DNA of 64,000 nucleotides from Puniceicoccales bacterium Verruco_01 (lineage in GTDB: Bacteria > Verrucomicrobiota > Verrucomicrobiia > Opitutales > Oceanipulchritudinaceae), in the NCBI GenBank assembly GCA_001604565.1, contig LVBV01000005.1:1-64000 (forward strand), read 5' to 3'. A model generated the notes under the pieces. The model did no database searches and was not told the DNA's origin. It saw nothing but the letters and a program-made list of their open reading frames with translations. The translations under genes were made by a program, and so were the position numbers. How positions within the stretch are numbered: position 1 is the stretch's first letter; the number at the start of each line of letters is the position of its first letter. This document shows, piece by piece, positions 27,062-35,321 of this stretch.

Positions 27062-27147
27062 TGATGGAGGATGCCACAGCAGGCAAACCCCGGTCAAGGG
27101 CGAGCGCCGCCTCGAAGAAGTCGAATCACGGATCCCTCCGTTTCGCC

Positions 27148-27175
27148 TTGCAGATAAATCGGCATCAAGTATTAA
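27148..27175 (+). promoter_or_regulatory. candidate sigma70-type promoter for the outer-membrane protein gene
   Basis: TTGCAG at 27148-27153 and TATTAA at 27170-27175, spaced 16 bp, lie in an AT-rich patch about 55 bases upstream of the ATG at 27230. Confidence 0.45.
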
Positions 27176-27229
27176 TTATCTACCCGGCGCCGATGTCGGG
27201 TGAGCGACAAGAACCAGAACCACACCCGC

Positions 27230-27841
27230 ATGAAAAACCGGATTCTCCTTCTCCTCCCTGTCCTTCTCTTTTCCGCCGCACAGCAGCTTTCGGCGGACAT
27301 GTATGTGCGCGCCTCGGCCATGTATGCCAAGCCGGACGACCTCGGCGGCTCGTCATCCTTCCACGTGGCGATGGACGCCAGCGCCGCCTACAGCTTGGGC
27401 CTCGGCTACAAGTTCTCGATCCTGCGAGTGGAGGCCGAGAGCATGTTCCTCAAGAACGACGTGGGTGCCGTCACGGGTGCGGATTATGGCGTCGGCGAAC
27501 TCAAGAGCACGAATCTCTTTGTGAACGGTTTTGTGGAGCTGCCGGGAATCCCGGTCATCACCCCGTACATCGGCGTCGGCGCCGGGCTGGGCTGGATGGA
27601 CTTCAAGGGCGATTTCGAGCTGGTGAATAAGGATCAGGTCAAGTTCAGCGAGCGCAGCACCCTGCCGGGATACCAGGCAATCGTCGGCGTCCGCGCGAAG
27701 ATTCCGCTGACGGATATCAGCGCCTATGCCAACTGCCGCTATCTTCACATGAACTCCCTGCGCGCGAGCGATGGGGAGGGCCTGAGTCTCAAGTCCGGCG
27801 ATTCGATCCTGTGGGAACTGGGCCTCTCCGTCTCGTTTTAG
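27230..27841 (+). CDS. small outer-membrane beta-barrel protein
   Basis: A 203-residue protein with a signal peptide (residues 1-22, ending QQLSA). Alternating hydrophobic/polar strands follow, typical of an eight-stranded barrel of the opacity/OmpA-like porin class. The blocks AAYSLGLGYKFS, GVGAGLGWMDF and the C-terminal ILWELGLSVSF, with a terminal Phe, fit insertion by the BAM machinery. No plug or peptidoglycan-binding domain is present. Function (adhesion, barrier or small porin) cannot be told. The ATG at 27230 is chosen because the signal peptide begins there. Confidence 0.78.
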   Translation: MKNRILLLLPVLLFSAAQQLSADMYVRASAMYAKPDDLGGSSSFHVAMDASAAYSLGLGYKFSILRVEAESMFLKNDVGAVTGADYGVGELKSTNLFVNGFVELPGIPVITPYIGVGAGLGWMDFKGDFELVNKDQVKFSERSTLPGYQAIVGVRAKIPLTDISAYANCRYLHMNSLRASDGEGLSLKSGDSILWELGLSVSF

Positions 27842-27846
27842 GGGAT

Positions 27847-27866
27847 GCCGCCGGGCGCGGCCTTTT
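27847..27866 (+). terminator. weak hairpin after the barrel-protein gene
   Basis: GCCGC/GCGGC stem (27847-27851 with 27857-27861) with a 5-base loop, followed by four T residues. Short, so moderate at best. Confidence 0.4.
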
Positions 27867-27922
27867 CGCAGTTCTTCACCGCGCGGCTTGAGTTTTCCCC
27901 TTCGCGATGAAAGAATCGCCCC

Positions 27923-28780
27923 ATGTTCCGGACGATTGCGGACAAGGTGTTTTCCTTTGACGTGGAATGGGTTCCCGATCCTTTGACGGGCGAACTCCTC
28001 CACGGCATCGAGGACAACCCTCCTTTCAGTTACGAGGCGAGCTTCAACGCCCTATGGGCCGACGCGGGCGCAACGCCGGAAAAGCCGCGTCCCTACGTCA
28101 AGACGGTACTCTGCCGGATCGTCTCGATCTGCGGGGTGTATCGCGAGATGGGCAGAAAGGGAGTCCCGGAACTCAAACTCGTGAGCCTGCCCGCCGATCC
28201 GACGGATGCCTCGTGGACGGAGAAGCGCATTCTGGAAGCTTTTTTGCGCGCAGTCGGCGGGAGTCATCCGCAACTAGTCGGCTACAATTCCAACAGCGCG
28301 GACATCCCGATCATCGTGCAGCGGTCCATCATCCACGGTCTCGACAGTCACGGCTTTGCGGAGAGGCCGGAAAAGCCTTGGATGGGCGTCGATTACTTCG
28401 CGCAGGGCGAGGGTAGCGTGGACCTTGCGGCGATTCTGGGCCGTTGGAACGCCATGCCGCGTCTTGACGAGATCGCGACCCTCTCCGGCATCCCGGGCAA
28501 GATCGACGTCCATGGCGACAACGTGTGGCAGCTCTGGTTGCAGGGCCGCCTTGCCAACATCGTGCATTACAACGAATTCGACGCGCTGACGACGCACCTC
28601 TTGTGGGCGCGGATGGCGCACTTCGCGGGCCTGATGGACGACAAGGCGTATCAGGCCGAGCAGGACGCCGTGCGCGCCCTCGTTGAGGCGGAGCTGGCGG
28701 CGGGCAAGCCGCACATGCAACGATTCCTCGACCGCTGGGACTTCCTGAAGAAAACGATTGCCGAGCGCAGGCCCAACTAG
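27923..28780 (+). CDS. PolB-like 3'-5' exonuclease
   Basis: A 285-residue DnaQ-fold nuclease. The Exo I motif is FDVEW (residues ~11-15), Exo II is in GYNSNSADIPIIVQR (~117-131) and Exo III is YNEFDALTTHLL (~218, the YxxxD pattern). It belongs to the predicted PolB-like exonuclease group (DNA_pol_B_exo2), proofreading-type domains that occur alone without a polymerase. Its role may lie in DNA repair or RNA processing. The gene stands between the barrel protein and cysD on the same strand, with no clear link to either. Confidence 0.85.
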   Translation: MFRTIADKVFSFDVEWVPDPLTGELLHGIEDNPPFSYEASFNALWADAGATPEKPRPYVKTVLCRIVSICGVYREMGRKGVPELKLVSLPADPTDASWTEKRILEAFLRAVGGSHPQLVGYNSNSADIPIIVQRSIIHGLDSHGFAERPEKPWMGVDYFAQGEGSVDLAAILGRWNAMPRLDEIATLSGIPGKIDVHGDNVWQLWLQGRLANIVHYNEFDALTTHLLWARMAHFAGLMDDKAYQAEQDAVRALVEAELAAGKPHMQRFLDRWDFLKKTIAERRPN

Positions 28781-28845
28781 CCGCGTCCACGGCCCCTGAA
28801 ACCATTTTACCGGTGCCTCCGTTTGAATACGTGCCCCGCCCCACC

Positions 28846-29751
28846 ATGCCCGACTATCATTTAAGCCAGCTCGACCTGCTTGAGGCAGAGGCGATTTACG
28901 TTCTGCGAGAGGGCGCGGCGCAGTTCCAGCGGCCCGTCCTGCTCTTTTCCGGCGGGAAGGATTCGATTGTCCTCACCCACCTTGCCTGCAAGGCCTTCTG
29001 GCCGGAAAAGCCTCCCTTCCCGCTCCTGCATGTGGATACCGGGCACAACTTTCCCGAGACGCTGGAATACCGCGACGAGATGGTGCAAAGGCTCGGTCTG
29101 CGCCTCTTCGTCGCCAGCGTGGAGGAGAGTATCCGCACCGGTCGCGTGCGCGAGGAAACGGGGGCGAACGCCAGCCGCAACCGGCTCCAAAGTGTGACTC
29201 TTCTGGACGCCCTCGCCAAGTGGGGCTTTGACGCGGCCTTCGGCGGAGCCCGGCGCGACGAGGAAAAGGCGCGCGCCAAGGAACGATTCTTCTCCCACCG
29301 CGACGAATTCGGCCAGTGGGACCCGAAGAACCAGCGTCCGGAACTCTGGAACCTCTATAGTGGCCGCATGGCCCCGGGCGAGCACTTCCGCATTTTTCCC
29401 CTTTCCAACTGGACGGAACTCGACATCTGGAGCTACATCAAGCGCGAGGAAATCGCCCTGCCTTCCCTTTACTTCGCTCACGAGCGGGACACGGTGGTGC
29501 GCGGCGGCGTGATCCTCGGGCTCTGCCAGAGCGTACAGCCGCGCCCCGGCGAGGTCGTGACGCGCCGCACCGTCCGCTTCCGCACGATGGGCGACGCCCC
29601 GATCACCGGAGCCGTGCAAAGCACCGCTGCCACCATCGACGCTATCCTGGCGGAAACCGCCGCCGCAAGAACGACCGAACGAGGAGGCCGCGCCGACGAC
29701 CTGCGGAGCGACACCAGCATGGAAGACCGCAAGAAGGAGGGATATTTTTGA
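28846..29751 (+). CDS. cysD: sulfate adenylyltransferase subunit 2
   Basis: CysD forms adenosine 5'-phosphosulfate from sulfate and ATP, driven by the GTPase CysN. The 301-residue protein shows the PP-loop LFSGGKDSIVL (~38), LHVDTGHNFPE, AFGGARRDEEKARAKER, FRIFPLSNWTELDIW and the C-terminal RFRTMGDAPITGAV block. I placed the start at ATG 28846 (MPDYHLSQLDLLEAE). Its stop overlaps the cysN start by one base (TGATG). The pair indicates assimilatory sulfate activation. Confidence 0.96.
   Translation: MPDYHLSQLDLLEAEAIYVLREGAAQFQRPVLLFSGGKDSIVLTHLACKAFWPEKPPFPLLHVDTGHNFPETLEYRDEMVQRLGLRLFVASVEESIRTGRVREETGANASRNRLQSVTLLDALAKWGFDAAFGGARRDEEKARAKERFFSHRDEFGQWDPKNQRPELWNLYSGRMAPGEHFRIFPLSNWTELDIWSYIKREEIALPSLYFAHERDTVVRGGVILGLCQSVQPRPGEVVTRRTVRFRTMGDAPITGAVQSTAATIDAILAETAAARTTERGGRADDLRSDTSMEDRKKEGYF
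29734..29740 (+). promoter_or_regulatory. strong ribosome-binding site deciding the cysN start
   Basis: AAGGAGG at 29734-29740 lies ten bases before ATG 29751. It selects that ATG rather than the TTG one codon upstream, and it sits inside the cysD coding end, coupling the two genes. Confidence 0.7.
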
Positions 29752-31043
29752 TGGACGCGGCGCGCGACATGGGGCTACTGCGCTTCACGACGGCGGGAAG
29801 CGTTGACGACGGCAAATCGACGCTCATCGGGCGGCTTTTGTACGACTGCAAGGCCATCTTCGAGGACCAGCTTTCCGCACTGGAGCGCGCGAGCCTCTTG
29901 AAGGGCGGGAGCGGGATCGACCTCTCGCTCCTGACCGACGGGCTGCGGGCGGAGCGCGAACAGGGAATCACGATCGACGTCGCCTACCGCTACTTTGCGA
30001 CGCCACGACGGAAATTCATCATTGCGGACACCCCGGGCCACGTCCAGTACACGCGCAACATGGTGACGGGCGCCTCCACAGCGAACCTGGCCCTCCTGCT
30101 CGTCGATGCGCGAAGCGGTATCAGCGAGCAGACCCGGCGCCACGCCTTCCTTTCCTCGCTTCTCGGTATTAAAAGCATGGTCCTCTGTGTGAACAAGATG
30201 GACCTTGTGGACTGGTCGCGGAAACGCTTCGAGGAAGTATGTGGCGAGTTCCGCGCCTTCGCCTCGCGCCTTGCCACCGCCAGCATCACCTTCATCCCCG
30301 TAAGCGCCCTTTACGGCGACAACGTGGCGACGCGCTCCGCAAACATGCCGTGGTACGAGGGCCCGTCCCTCCTCTACCATCTTGAAAACACGTATGTCGG
30401 CGGCGATCTCGACATGGTGAACGCCCGCTTCCCCGTGCAGACGGTGATCCGCCCCCACGACGACGGTGCCTTCCACGACTTCCGCGGGTACGCGGGGCAG
30501 ATCGCGGGCGGCGTCTTCCGCCCCGGGGACGAGGTGGTGATACTCCCTGGCGGAAAGAAGACGCGGATCGGAGCGATTTTCTGTGGCGACAAGACGGTTA
30601 CCGAGGCATTTCCGCCGCTCTCCGTCGTCATGACGTTGACGGACGACGTGGACGTTTCCCGCGGCGACCTCCTCGCCAAGCCGCACAATCAGCCAACCGA
30701 AGGTCAGGATCTCGACGCGATCCTCTGCTGGTTTTCCGACAAACGTCCCCTTCGCGCGGGCGACCGCGTGATCTTACGCCACACAACGCGCGAGGTTCAG
30801 GCCGTGGTGAAGTCCCTGCGATACAAGGTGGACGTGAACACCCTCCACAAGACGGAGGCCGTGCCGGAACTGGCGCTGAACGACATTGGCCGCGTGCAAC
30901 TTCGCACCGCAAAGCCCATTCACTACGACGCCTATGAGCGCAACCGGCAGACAGGCAGCGTAATCCTCGTCGATCCTTTCGACAATTCCACCCTTGCCTG
31001 CGGCATGCTCTCAGTCAAGCAGCCGGCTTCCGCGCAGGAATAA
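29751..31043 (+). CDS. cysN: sulfate adenylyltransferase GTPase subunit 1
   Basis: A 430-residue elongation-factor-like GTPase that powers CysD. G-boxes are visible: GSVDDGKSTLIGRLLYD, DTPGHVQYTRNM and NKMDLVDWSR. The EF-Tu-like beta-barrel domains II and III complete the chain. It is the stand-alone form: no APS-kinase (CysC) domain is fused at the C-terminus, and neither cysC nor cysH lies nearby. Whether APS is reduced directly or first phosphorylated therefore cannot be judged. Confidence 0.96.
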   Translation: MDAARDMGLLRFTTAGSVDDGKSTLIGRLLYDCKAIFEDQLSALERASLLKGGSGIDLSLLTDGLRAEREQGITIDVAYRYFATPRRKFIIADTPGHVQYTRNMVTGASTANLALLLVDARSGISEQTRRHAFLSSLLGIKSMVLCVNKMDLVDWSRKRFEEVCGEFRAFASRLATASITFIPVSALYGDNVATRSANMPWYEGPSLLYHLENTYVGGDLDMVNARFPVQTVIRPHDDGAFHDFRGYAGQIAGGVFRPGDEVVILPGGKKTRIGAIFCGDKTVTEAFPPLSVVMTLTDDVDVSRGDLLAKPHNQPTEGQDLDAILCWFSDKRPLRAGDRVILRHTTREVQAVVKSLRYKVDVNTLHKTEAVPELALNDIGRVQLRTAKPIHYDAYERNRQTGSVILVDPFDNSTLACGMLSVKQPASAQE

Positions 31044-31107
31044 TCCCGAATCCGCATACGGGACTGATGGGCCTTCCGTGATATTCAATTACGGTATTGC
31101 ACGATAC

Positions 31108-31116
31108 TGTGATAAT
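31108..31116 (+). promoter_or_regulatory. extended -10 promoter
   Basis: TG at 31108-31109, one base, then GATAAT at 31111-31116 make a good extended -10 element in an AT-rich gap; no convincing -35 is present. The next ATG is at 31133, so the leader would be short. Confidence 0.45.
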
Positions 31117-31132
31117 CTTGTATGCGTTATGC

Positions 31133-32248
31133 ATGTCAACGGAACCGGAAAAACCAGCAAAGGTGATCAAGCCTGAAGTGGAGCGCGGGAAGAAGTACGT
31201 CGTCACCCTCATGGTGGTGACGGTGCTACTCGCCCTGTTGTACATCGGACTGCACAAATTCTATCCGGCTGCGGAAACCGGGGAGGTCGGCGCGCGTCTC
31301 GTCCATCTGGATGCGGTGGGACACGCCACCGTGGGTTCGGAGGAGGACATCAACTGGCACGTGGGGAGCACCACGGCGGCCCCACACCTCAAGGCGATGG
31401 AGGAGCGCAATGCCCGCATCGACGAACTGGCGGCGTCGCTGCCGGACGATCTCGGCAATATTGCTTCCGTCATCAACAGGGTTCGCGGCGGAGAGATTCC
31501 CGTCAACTGCCGTTATTTCACCCTGTCGGAAAAGCTCCTGCCCTATCCGGTCGCCGTTGCCTCGGCGAAGGAGGAGCCGCAGGAAGTGGGCGATTTCGGG
31601 CTGATTCTCACCACTCTCATCGACAACGTGGAACAGGCGCGCAGCGACGTGTATTCAAAGCTGACCGACGAAGACAAGGCACAGTTTTCCACTCTTCTGA
31701 AGAAACTCCGCCAGCTCCAGAGCCTGCGGCTGGCTCAGGAAGTGAGCGTCGATAACTTAAGGACTCCCTACGGCTACACTCTTTTCTGGATGAATCCGTC
31801 CGGGCTCATCGCGGAATCCGTCTTCTGGACGCTCTTCGGCCTTCTCACCACGCTGATTTTTGTCATCTGCGACAAGTTGCGGAACAATGAATACTCCGTG
31901 GAGGAGGAATGGCCCTGTCACGCCAAATTCATCCATGCGCCCATTCTGACGGTGGTGATCGTGATGATGGTGTGGAACGGCATCATGGATTCGATGGAGC
32001 CCTCGACGAGGACGTGGTCGATTCCGCTCCTAGGCTTTCTCATCGGCGTCAACTGCCGCAAGACCATGCGCATCGTCAGCAACCTCTCCGAAAACGTGCT
32101 CGACCGGATTGCGGACTGGGTGTCGAAAAAAGTGAATCCGCCTGCGGGAGCCGGGGGCGGCGGCGCCGATCCCGTCAAAACGACACAACCTTCCGGCACA
32201 GGCGCAACACCGCAGCCGCCCGCACCGATTGCGGAAGCGGGCAAATAA
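31133..32248 (+). CDS. multi-pass membrane protein of unknown function
   Basis: A 371-residue protein. It has a short basic cytoplasmic start, a membrane helix (~24-43), an extracytoplasmic helical region (~45-215), then about three more helices (~220-300, SVFWTLFGLLTTLIFVI, ILTVVIVMMVWNGIMD, WSIPLLGFLIGVNC). A Pro/Gly-rich low-complexity tail follows (~335-371). The C-terminal part after the last helix (RKTMRIVSNLSENVLDRIAD) looks amphipathic. I recognise no domain. The topology, with a large outer domain between helix 1 and helix 2, suggests a sensor or a channel-like role, but nothing proves it. Confidence 0.7.
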   Translation: MSTEPEKPAKVIKPEVERGKKYVVTLMVVTVLLALLYIGLHKFYPAAETGEVGARLVHLDAVGHATVGSEEDINWHVGSTTAAPHLKAMEERNARIDELAASLPDDLGNIASVINRVRGGEIPVNCRYFTLSEKLLPYPVAVASAKEEPQEVGDFGLILTTLIDNVEQARSDVYSKLTDEDKAQFSTLLKKLRQLQSLRLAQEVSVDNLRTPYGYTLFWMNPSGLIAESVFWTLFGLLTTLIFVICDKLRNNEYSVEEEWPCHAKFIHAPILTVVIVMMVWNGIMDSMEPSTRTWSIPLLGFLIGVNCRKTMRIVSNLSENVLDRIADWVSKKVNPPAGAGGGGADPVKTTQPSGTGATPQPPAPIAEAGK

Positions 32249-32289
32249 CCACGCTTGCCGGGCTGTGTCTGTCCTGATTGCCTGTCCTC

Positions 32290-32958
32290 ATGCGCGAGGA
32301 GGGGCGGGAATGGGAAACAATGGCCCCGGGAGAAATTCCGGGCACTCTTGCCCTGCCCTCGCACGCGCGGAGCCTGTTGAAGAACGCGGAGAGCCTGCTC
32401 GAATTCGGCTGCGGGCCGGAAGGCGGCGCGGCGGAACTGGCGCTTGCAGAGAAGGGCCTCTACCGGGGCCTAGATGTGAATGCGCCGTCCATCGCAGCCG
32501 CCTCGCTGAAATTCGCAGGCGAGCCCCGCGCGGAATTCCTTTGCCGCGACGCCTGTCTGCCACCGCCGGACGCGAGAAAGTTCGCCGTCATTCTCGCCAA
32601 AGCGTTCTTCACCTGTCTGGACCGGAGCGCGCAGCACCTTGCCGCCCTGCGGACAGCCAGAGCCTCCGCCGCGAAAGGCACTCTGCTTATCGTCATGGAC
32701 TTTTTGCAGGACTGGAATCATCCCCTTTACCGGGTCCGTTACGAGGAAGGTGCGCGGCTGGGTCTAGAGAAGGGATCCTTTCAGGCGCCGCCGCTCCCGA
32801 ACAGCCCCGGTTACGTGGCGCATCATTTTACCCGGGAGGAACTGGAGAATCTCGCCCGGGAATCGGGATGGAAAATCTCTCATTTTGAAACCCTACCCGT
32901 CCGCACAAGAAGCGGGAACCGGGCGACGGGTTTTTTCTTGATTGCGGATGCGGTTTGA
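32290..32958 (+). CDS. class I SAM-dependent methyltransferase
   Basis: A 222-residue methyltransferase. Motif I is LLEFGCGPEGGAAELA (~37-52), with the acidic SAM-ribose contact in YRGLDVNAPSI. Motif II is in FAVILAKAFF and motif III in KGTLLIVMDFL. The substrate is unknown. Length and Rossmann order resemble UbiE/Methyltransf_11-type enzymes. The start is the ATG at 32290 (an upstream TTG at 32278 is possible). It stands alone between an unknown membrane protein and a VanZ-like gene. Confidence 0.75.
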   Translation: MREEGREWETMAPGEIPGTLALPSHARSLLKNAESLLEFGCGPEGGAAELALAEKGLYRGLDVNAPSIAAASLKFAGEPRAEFLCRDACLPPPDARKFAVILAKAFFTCLDRSAQHLAALRTARASAAKGTLLIVMDFLQDWNHPLYRVRYEEGARLGLEKGSFQAPPLPNSPGYVAHHFTREELENLARESGWKISHFETLPVRTRSGNRATGFFLIADAV

Positions 32959-33013
32959 TCCGGACGCGCACTCCTGCTTCTATGTAAGCTTGGCACACGC
33001 CGCCCAACCTTTC

Positions 33014-33385
33014 ATGAATCTTCACAAAATCCGCATCAGTCCAGACTGGTTCTGGCCACTTGTCGTCACCCTGACCGTTTTCTTGCTGACGGTCATCCGG
33101 ATGCCGTCTTCCGAGCTTGGCTCCATCCCGCACCTAGACAAGGCGGGGCATCTGCTCTACATCGGCCTGATCGCGACGCTTTTGATCCGTTTTCTCAAGC
33201 CGTGGACCGTGATTATGATCGGCACGGCGATCTCCGTCGGCATCGAGGTCGTGCAATCATTCCTCCCTTGGCGCGAATGCAGCGCCGTGGACGCCGCCTT
33301 CGGAATTGTCGGAACGATTCTGGCGGTGCTCCTGTACCGCAATGTGCGCCTCTACCGGAACCTGATCGAGTTCAGAATCCGATAG
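33014..33385 (+). CDS. VanZ-like family membrane protein
   Basis: A 123-residue protein with about four membrane helices and the VanZ-family pattern: HLDKAGHLLYIGLIA (helix 2, conserved Asp-Lys-x-x-His) and GIEVVQSFLPWRECSAVDAAFGIVGTI (conserved Glu-x-x-Gln-x-x-x-Pro-x-Arg and Asp). VanZ gives teicoplanin tolerance in enterococci by an unknown mechanism; the general family role is not settled. The ATG at 33014 follows the methyltransferase stop by about 55 bp. Confidence 0.85.
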   Translation: MNLHKIRISPDWFWPLVVTLTVFLLTVIRMPSSELGSIPHLDKAGHLLYIGLIATLLIRFLKPWTVIMIGTAISVGIEVVQSFLPWRECSAVDAAFGIVGTILAVLLYRNVRLYRNLIEFRIR

Positions 33386-33398
33386 CGCCGAAAGCCCT

Positions 33399-34748
33399 CT
33401 ATTTGTAGAGCCAGAATTTGCGGCTGCGGTCCTGAAAAATGCGGTCGTCGCGGGCCCATGAATCGACCATGCCGCCCACGTCCGCAGCTTCCCCATGCCG
33501 GACGAGCGCATCCCAGAGCGCCTGCGAGCCGGTGTGTTTGTTGAAGAGAAGGGCATCGTCCGCAGAGGCCTTCGCAAAGGGATTTCCCTTGCCCGCCTCG
33601 CGGTTCCACTGCGCGGCGATGTGCATGAGGTGGAAACTGATCTCCGTGGGCCGGAAGGCGTTCCAGTCGCTCACCGAAACGTACACCCCGCGAATCGTCT
33701 TGCCGTTCTGGACAAGCGACATGATGCGGAAATCGAGACCGGGAATTTTTTCCGCGCGCAGGGCCGTCAGAACCTCCTCCGGCATCTTCCCCGGGTAGCG
33801 CAGCGTGCGGAAGGGATACTCGGAGCCGATACCATGCGAGAACCCGCCCATCATGCAGCCGAGTCCCGTCATGGAATACCCCACGGCGGCGTTCCAGTCC
33901 TGAATCGCGGGACTCGTGGGCTTCCAGACGAGGCCCGTGTCGGGCCAGCGCATGGAGCGCCTCCATCCAGACATGGGGATCACAGTGAGTTTGCCCGCCT
34001 TGCGGACGTTCTCCGGAACGTCGAGCCACCCGGGCGTGCCCTTCGCCATCAGGGCCAGTTCGCCGATCGTCAGTCCGAAGACGTAAGGCACGCGGTAGGC
34101 GCCTACGTAGCTCATCAATGCATCGTCCATCATCGGGCCGTCCACCTTCAGTCCGCCGAGCGGATTGGGACGGTCGAGGATCATGACCTCCTTGCCCGCG
34201 CGGAAACATTCCTCCATCACGTAGCGCATCGCGCTGATGAAGGTGTAGGAGCGCACGCCGAGATCCTGAAGATCGATCACCAGAACGTCGATCCGGTCGA
34301 GCATCGCCGCCGTCGGACGGCGCGTCTTGCCGTAGAGGGAATACACGGGAAGCTGGGTGCGGGCGTCGATCCGGTCGGCAACGGAATCGTTCGCCTTCGC
34401 GTCGCCGTACAGGCCGTGCTCCGGAGCAAAGAGCGCCACGAGGTTCACGTTGCGGGCACTCTTCAAGATGTCGATTGTCGGGACGCCCCGGCTATTCACG
34501 CCCGCTTGGTTGGTGAGAAGTCCCACCCGCTTGCCGCGAAGGGCGGAAAAGTCGCGCTGGGCCAGCACGTCGATCCCCGGAAGCACCTTTTGCGGGAGGG
34601 ATGCAGAGGGAGGAGTGGGTGCGGCGAGCGTGTGCGAAACACGAGTCAGTGCCGGGGTTGGAGGATTCCCGGTTTGAGCCGCACAGGCTGCCATGAGACA
34701 AAACACCCCAATCAGGAGGGGCGGAAGGATTCTCTTGAGGGACAACAC
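33399..34748 (-). CDS. namZ: exo-beta-N-acetylmuramidase, NamZ/DUF1343 (GH171) lipoprotein
   Basis: A 449-residue envelope protein with a lipoprotein signal (lipobox LMAAC near residue 21). The mature part matches DUF1343: GIDVLAQRDFSALRGKRVGLLTNQAG, FAPEHGLYG, VDVLVIDLQDLGVRSYTF and ILDRPNPLGG. Characterised members (NamZ of Bacillus) release terminal MurNAc from peptidoglycan fragments, so this one probably serves wall recycling. The acylation site suggests anchoring in the periplasm or outer membrane. It is divergent from the next gene, with about 100 bp between starts. Confidence 0.91.
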   Translation of the reverse strand: MLSLKRILPPLLIGVFCLMAACAAQTGNPPTPALTRVSHTLAAPTPPSASLPQKVLPGIDVLAQRDFSALRGKRVGLLTNQAGVNSRGVPTIDILKSARNVNLVALFAPEHGLYGDAKANDSVADRIDARTQLPVYSLYGKTRRPTAAMLDRIDVLVIDLQDLGVRSYTFISAMRYVMEECFRAGKEVMILDRPNPLGGLKVDGPMMDDALMSYVGAYRVPYVFGLTIGELALMAKGTPGWLDVPENVRKAGKLTVIPMSGWRRSMRWPDTGLVWKPTSPAIQDWNAAVGYSMTGLGCMMGGFSHGIGSEYPFRTLRYPGKMPEEVLTALRAEKIPGLDFRIMSLVQNGKTIRGVYVSVSDWNAFRPTEISFHLMHIAAQWNREAGKGNPFAKASADDALLFNKHTGSQALWDALVRHGEAADVGGMVDSWARDDRIFQDRSRKFWLYK

Positions 34749-34851
34749 GGAGGAAAAGCTAAGAGGAATTTCCGCACAAACGCCAGCATTGTCGCGTCAT
34801 GCGAGGACGGACCGGCTTGCCCTTCCCTTGAAGTTTCTTACGCTTGCGCCC

Positions 34852-35283
34852 ATGGACGCCCTGGAAATCCACGAGCTGGCCCAAACGCGCTCAGGCGGCA
34901 GCCGTGCCGCGGCGGCCCAGTGGGAGCTGGCGCTCACCCGGCTGGTCTCCACAGGTCCCGGGGACGCCGACACAAGAAGCGTCTTCCACGCTTCAAAATC
35001 CCCCTCGCAGCTCAGCCGTTTGGCGGCGATGCTCGGCGGGGGCGAAAGCCGGGCCCTGCGCGAGTTGATCGCCTACAGTGACGAGTCCGCCCACTCCCTT
35101 TCCGACTGGCTGGACGCTCTGGATGTTCTCCAAGCCTGGCTCGACGAGCAACACATCCGCGTCACGGCGGTGCGGGCGGCGGGTTATGTGTCCTGCTCTT
35201 CGCAGGCCGCCCCCGGCGAGTCCCTGCCCTCCACGGTGAAAAGAATGCTGGAAGAATACGGTTTCGACACCGTCACGGGTTAG
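34852..35283 (+). CDS. protein of unknown function
   Basis: A 143-residue, mostly helical, cytoplasmic protein. It is rich in Ala, Ser and Leu, with codons ending in G or C as in neighbours. Short segments such as SLSDWLDALDVLQAWLDEQHI look amphipathic. I recognise no family. The start is ATG 34852, since an in-frame extension upstream would lie inside the promoter region of the divergent namZ. It precedes the beta-CASP nuclease by about 40 bp and may share its message. Confidence 0.6.
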   Translation: MDALEIHELAQTRSGGSRAAAAQWELALTRLVSTGPGDADTRSVFHASKSPSQLSRLAAMLGGGESRALRELIAYSDESAHSLSDWLDALDVLQAWLDEQHIRVTAVRAAGYVSCSSQAAPGESLPSTVKRMLEEYGFDTVTG

Positions 35284-35321
35284 TTTTTCCCCACAGACAG
35301 CCGTTGTAAAAAAGATACCCC

